From contig NZ_CP065958.1 of NCBI RefSeq assembly GCF_041270065.1, positions 6,200,001 through 6,264,000 of the forward strand: a stretch of DNA of 64,000 nucleotides, in the 5' to 3' direction. How positions within the stretch are numbered: the first letter of the stretch is position 1; each line of letters begins with the position of its first letter. Under the pieces are notes generated by a model. That model was not told the origin of the DNA and did not search any database. It worked only from the letters and a program-made list of their open reading frames with translations. The position numbers and the translations under genes were made by a program. Below, piece by piece: positions 62,347 through 64,000 of this stretch. The stretch comes from Streptomyces fradiae (lineage in GTDB: Bacteria; Actinomycetota; Actinomycetes; Streptomycetales; Streptomycetaceae).

Positions 62347-62397
62347 CGGCGCTGGGCCGGGCCGGAGCGGATCGGGGACGTGCGGGGGCTTGCGTCC

Positions 62398-62613
62398 TCA
62401 GCGGGGCGCCGTCCAGCCGACCCTCGGGCGCACCCGCCGAGGCGCGCCCCAGGGCGCGCGCGGCGCCCGGGCCGCCGGGTCCTCGGCGTCCTCCGCCGCG
62501 GCCGCCGCACGCACCCTGGCCAGCAGGACGGCCGTCAGCGCGGCGAGTTCCACGGGGTCCGGCCGCCCCCGTACGACGACGAAGGCGGGCTGCGTCTCGG
62601 TGGTCTCGTCCAT
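62398..62613 (-). CDS. Acyl-CoA carboxylase epsilon subunit (AccE-like)
   Basis: This 71-residue protein contains the epsilon-subunit core VVRGRPDPVELAALTAVLLAR, then an Ala/Glu-rich linker and a C-terminal WGAPRRVRP..GW part. Actinobacterial epsilon subunits bind and stimulate the carboxylase alpha/beta complex and are usually encoded right after the beta gene. Here the only beta gene in the window is 9 kb away (51591-53216). It could serve that enzyme or supply malonyl-CoA for the locus. No good ribosome site is seen before ATG 62613. Confidence 0.75.
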   Translation of the reverse strand: MDETTETQPAFVVVRGRPDPVELAALTAVLLARVRAAAAAEDAEDPAARAPRAPWGAPRRVRPRVGWTAPR

Positions 62614-62786
62614 GGGCCCGATGCTGGGTCCGGCGCCTCGAGAAGTCCTCGGGAAGGAGTGGGGGCGGGGGTGGGGGAGAGGCGGTCGAGGGGGGCACGG
62701 GATGGCCCGGAGCGGGCCGGCCGAGGCCCGGGGGAGGCTCGGGGAGGCCCCCGTCGGGTGCTCCCGGCGGCGAGAGCGCCCGGTCG

Positions 62787-62804
62787 CCTGCCGGGCCCGG
62801 CAGG
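62787..62804 (-). terminator. Perfect palindrome downstream of the gene at 62853
   Basis: CCTGCCGGGCCCGGCAGG is an 18-base perfect palindrome, 49 bases after the stop of the leftward gene at 62853, within a 239-base gap. It could form a terminator stem with a tiny loop, or be a protein-binding site. The rest of the gap is a purine-rich, strongly G-biased stretch on the plus strand and holds nothing else I recognise. Confidence 0.4.
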
Positions 62805-62852
62805 GCGGAAGGCCACTCGGCGGACGTGCCGCCCGGCGCCGCCCGGCGGCGC

Positions 62853-63455
62853 TCAGCCGGCGGTCAGCGGGCGGGCCGGGTCCACGGCGACGCGGGCGGT
62901 GCCGGCCAGGCCGTCGAGCCGGGTGCGCCAGGGCGCGCCCGCCCGGACCCGCTCGTCGGCCGCGGGGTCGTGCCACCACAGCAGACCGGTGTACGCGTAC
63001 GGGTCGGCCACCGAGCGCAGCAGCAGGCTGCCGCCGAAGGCCTCCTCGGCCACGCAGGTGCCGACCAGCGAGCCGAAGTCCAGCTCGAAGCGGTCCGGGT
63101 CGGCGGTGGGCGCGACCGCGGCCCGCAGCAGGACCAGGCGGGCGGCGTCGGCGGGCGTGCCGTTCGGGGCCATCCGGCCCACGGTGACGAGGAGTTCGGT
63201 CTCCGCGGGCGCGGGCGGCGCCGCCGGCTCCTCGCGTCCGGCCCGCAGCAGCCGGTCGAGGCCGGTCCACTGCTCGACGTGCACATAGGCGCCGGGGCGC
63301 CCGGTCAGGGCGGCGGTCACCTGGGAGACGAAGCCCCGGCGGGACTCCCGGCGCCGGGCGTGGGCGAGCAGGCCGGGCTCGAACTCCCCGGGCGGCGCGG
63401 TGGTGGTGAAACGTCCGATCACGGTCAGTTCCGGCTCACGCTCGCGTGGATACAC
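62853..63455 (-). CDS. Possible antibiotic-biosynthesis-monooxygenase-like protein
   Basis: The first half of this 200-residue protein (LTVIGRFTTTAPPGEFEPGLLAHARRRESRRGFVSQVTAAL, then AYVHVEQWTGLDRLLRA) resembles the dimeric alpha/beta-barrel ABM fold. The second half (VAEEAFGGSLLLRSVADPYAYTGLLWWHD) may be a second, divergent copy. ABM proteins act as cofactor-free oxygenases or structural helpers in polyketide clusters; the exact role here is unknown. GTG 63455 was chosen because AAGGGGGG lies 8 bases upstream. It is divergent from the small gene at 63645. Confidence 0.6.
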   Translation of the reverse strand: MYPREREPELTVIGRFTTTAPPGEFEPGLLAHARRRESRRGFVSQVTAALTGRPGAYVHVEQWTGLDRLLRAGREEPAAPPAPAETELLVTVGRMAPNGTPADAARLVLLRAAVAPTADPDRFELDFGSLVGTCVAEEAFGGSLLLRSVADPYAYTGLLWWHDPAADERVRAGAPWRTRLDGLAGTARVAVDPARPLTAG

Positions 63456-63517
63456 CGCCCGGCCCCCCTTCTCGTCCCGGTGGTGCGCGTGCAGTCCCGG
63501 ACATCCGACCACAGGCT

Positions 63518-63535
63518 GCTTGAGAACCGCTTGAG
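63518..63535 (+). promoter_or_regulatory. SARP-type direct repeat upstream of gene 63645
   Basis: GCTTGAGaaccGCTTGAG contains two identical heptamers at exactly 11-base spacing, the recognised geometry of SARP operators. It lies in the 189-base divergent region between the genes starting at 63455 (-) and 63645 (+). A clear -10 about 8 bases downstream is not obvious, so direction is inferred from the gene layout. Confidence 0.5.
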
Positions 63536-63644
63536 GAGGCCCGCGTTCCCGGGCAGGGCCCGCGCGCCCGAGAGTTCCTCGAGGATCCACCGAGCCGCCG
63601 CGGGGACCGTGGCCTTCCCGAAGTCTCGGAAGGGAGGGCCCGAC

Positions 63645-63887
63645 GTGCCCGCAACCGGAAACAGCGACGGCGTCGCCACCCGTGTGCTCCTCGGGCGGCT
63701 CGCGCGGTCGGTGTGGACCTCGCTCGTCGCCTACGGCTCCATGTGGGTGCCCGTGGACGAGAACCCGCTCTGGCAGCGCTACCAGCAGGCCATGGCGGAC
63801 GACCCGCGGACCGGAGGTCCGCAGGCCGGAGCCCCGCGGCCCGACGGCGGAACCGATTCTGACCGGAAGACCTCGAGCGCGAATTGA
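63645..63887 (+). CDS. Small protein of unknown function
   Basis: This 80-residue protein has a helical N-terminal half (VATRVLLGRLARSVWTSLVAYGSMWV, PLWQRYQQAM) and a Gly/Pro/Asp-rich disordered tail. There is no signal peptide with a cleavage site and no known domain. GTG 63645 is supported by AGGGAGG 7 bases upstream and by the SARP-type repeat 110 bases upstream. The next gene starts 50 bases later in the same direction, so the two probably form the start of an operon leaving the window. Confidence 0.65.
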   Translation: MPATGNSDGVATRVLLGRLARSVWTSLVAYGSMWVPVDENPLWQRYQQAMADDPRTGGPQAGAPRPDGGTDSDRKTSSAN

Positions 63888-63937
63888 GCGGTGCCCGCCG
63901 ACACCCGGCGGACGGGGCGGAGGAACGGAGGGATGGC

Positions 63938-64000
63938 ATGACGACGGTGGTGGACCCGGTCGACTCCTCGGAGGTCGCCGTCCAGGAACGCATCGCCCGG
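63938..64000 (+). CDS. Partial gene running off the right edge
   Basis: Only 21 codons are visible (MTTVVDPVDSSEVAVQERIAR), too few to assign a family. ATG 63938 has ACGGAGGG upstream; the nearby ATG at 63933 meets a stop two codons later and is rejected. It continues the rightward operon that begins at 63645. Confidence 0.7.
   Translation, partial: MTTVVDPVDSSEVAVQERIAR

Noticed and set aside
1..64000. CRISPR array, tRNA, integrase, transposase or att repeats bounding the island
   Set aside because: I looked for regular direct repeats, tRNA-like CCA ends and transposase or integrase motifs and found none. The island edges are judged only from gene content.

Overview
The window is from a high-GC actinobacterium, almost certainly a Streptomyces or a close relative. 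The signs are about 70% GC, GTG/TTG starts, GTGA/ATGA stop-start overlaps, a SARP regulator, an XRE(DUF5753)/DUF397/ATP-binding triad of the WhiJ type, a B12-riboswitch-controlled metE, and acyl-CoA carboxylase beta and epsilon genes. I see no tRNA, rRNA, CRISPR array, transposase or integrase.

Layout. (1) 1-2245: end of a rightward operon (HisC-like aminotransferase, flavin reductase, FabV). (2) 2315-8155: housekeeping and secreted genes: metE with its cobalamin riboswitch, a secreted FnIII/ricin-lectin metalloprotease-like protein, and a small envelope protein. (3) 8187 to about 51.5 kb: a very large defence island. It holds an HTH-fused adenine methyltransferase; mcrB-mcrC-(RelE-like + SF1 helicase); a GmrSD-type DUF262/DUF1524 protein; a Rad50-like zinc-hook ATPase with a small partner; a DUF2786 protein; a WhiJ-type regulator triad; an eight-gene leftward operon (46524 to 24069); a broken helicase gene; and a membrane coiled-coil/Ser-Thr kinase pair. 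(4) 51591-64000: acyl-CoA carboxylase beta, then a SARP-controlled natural-product locus with a RiPP precursor-like peptide, fused YcaO protein, two-component system, ACP-acyltransferase and fatty acyl-AMP ligase, followed by accE and small genes running off the edge.

The most unusual part is the eight-gene operon. Its genes are: a protein kinase fused to a DUF1998-type helicase with a nuclease-like tail; an SNF2 helicase (DISARM DrmD-like); a giant Eco57I-type adenine methyltransferase; a protein with a degenerate J domain; a possible GrpE-like protein; an Hsp70 fused to a NYN/PIN-type RNase; and two dynamin-like GTPases. Junctions overlap or nearly abut, except one 56-nt gap. It looks like a DISARM-like DNA-sensing module joined to a complete but divergent Hsp70 chaperone cycle that carries an RNase and probable membrane-acting GTPases. 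I do not know a published name for this arrangement.

A 15-bp palindrome, GTTGAC-N3-GTCAAC, occurs perfectly upstream of the first island gene (8187) and in the divergent region at the head of the eight-gene operon (46654). A two-mismatch version lies in the divergent region at 19846. This suggests one repressor linking separate modules. In the natural-product locus, 11-bp-spaced heptamer repeats of SARP type lie upstream of the FAAL gene (62329) and of the small gene at 63645.
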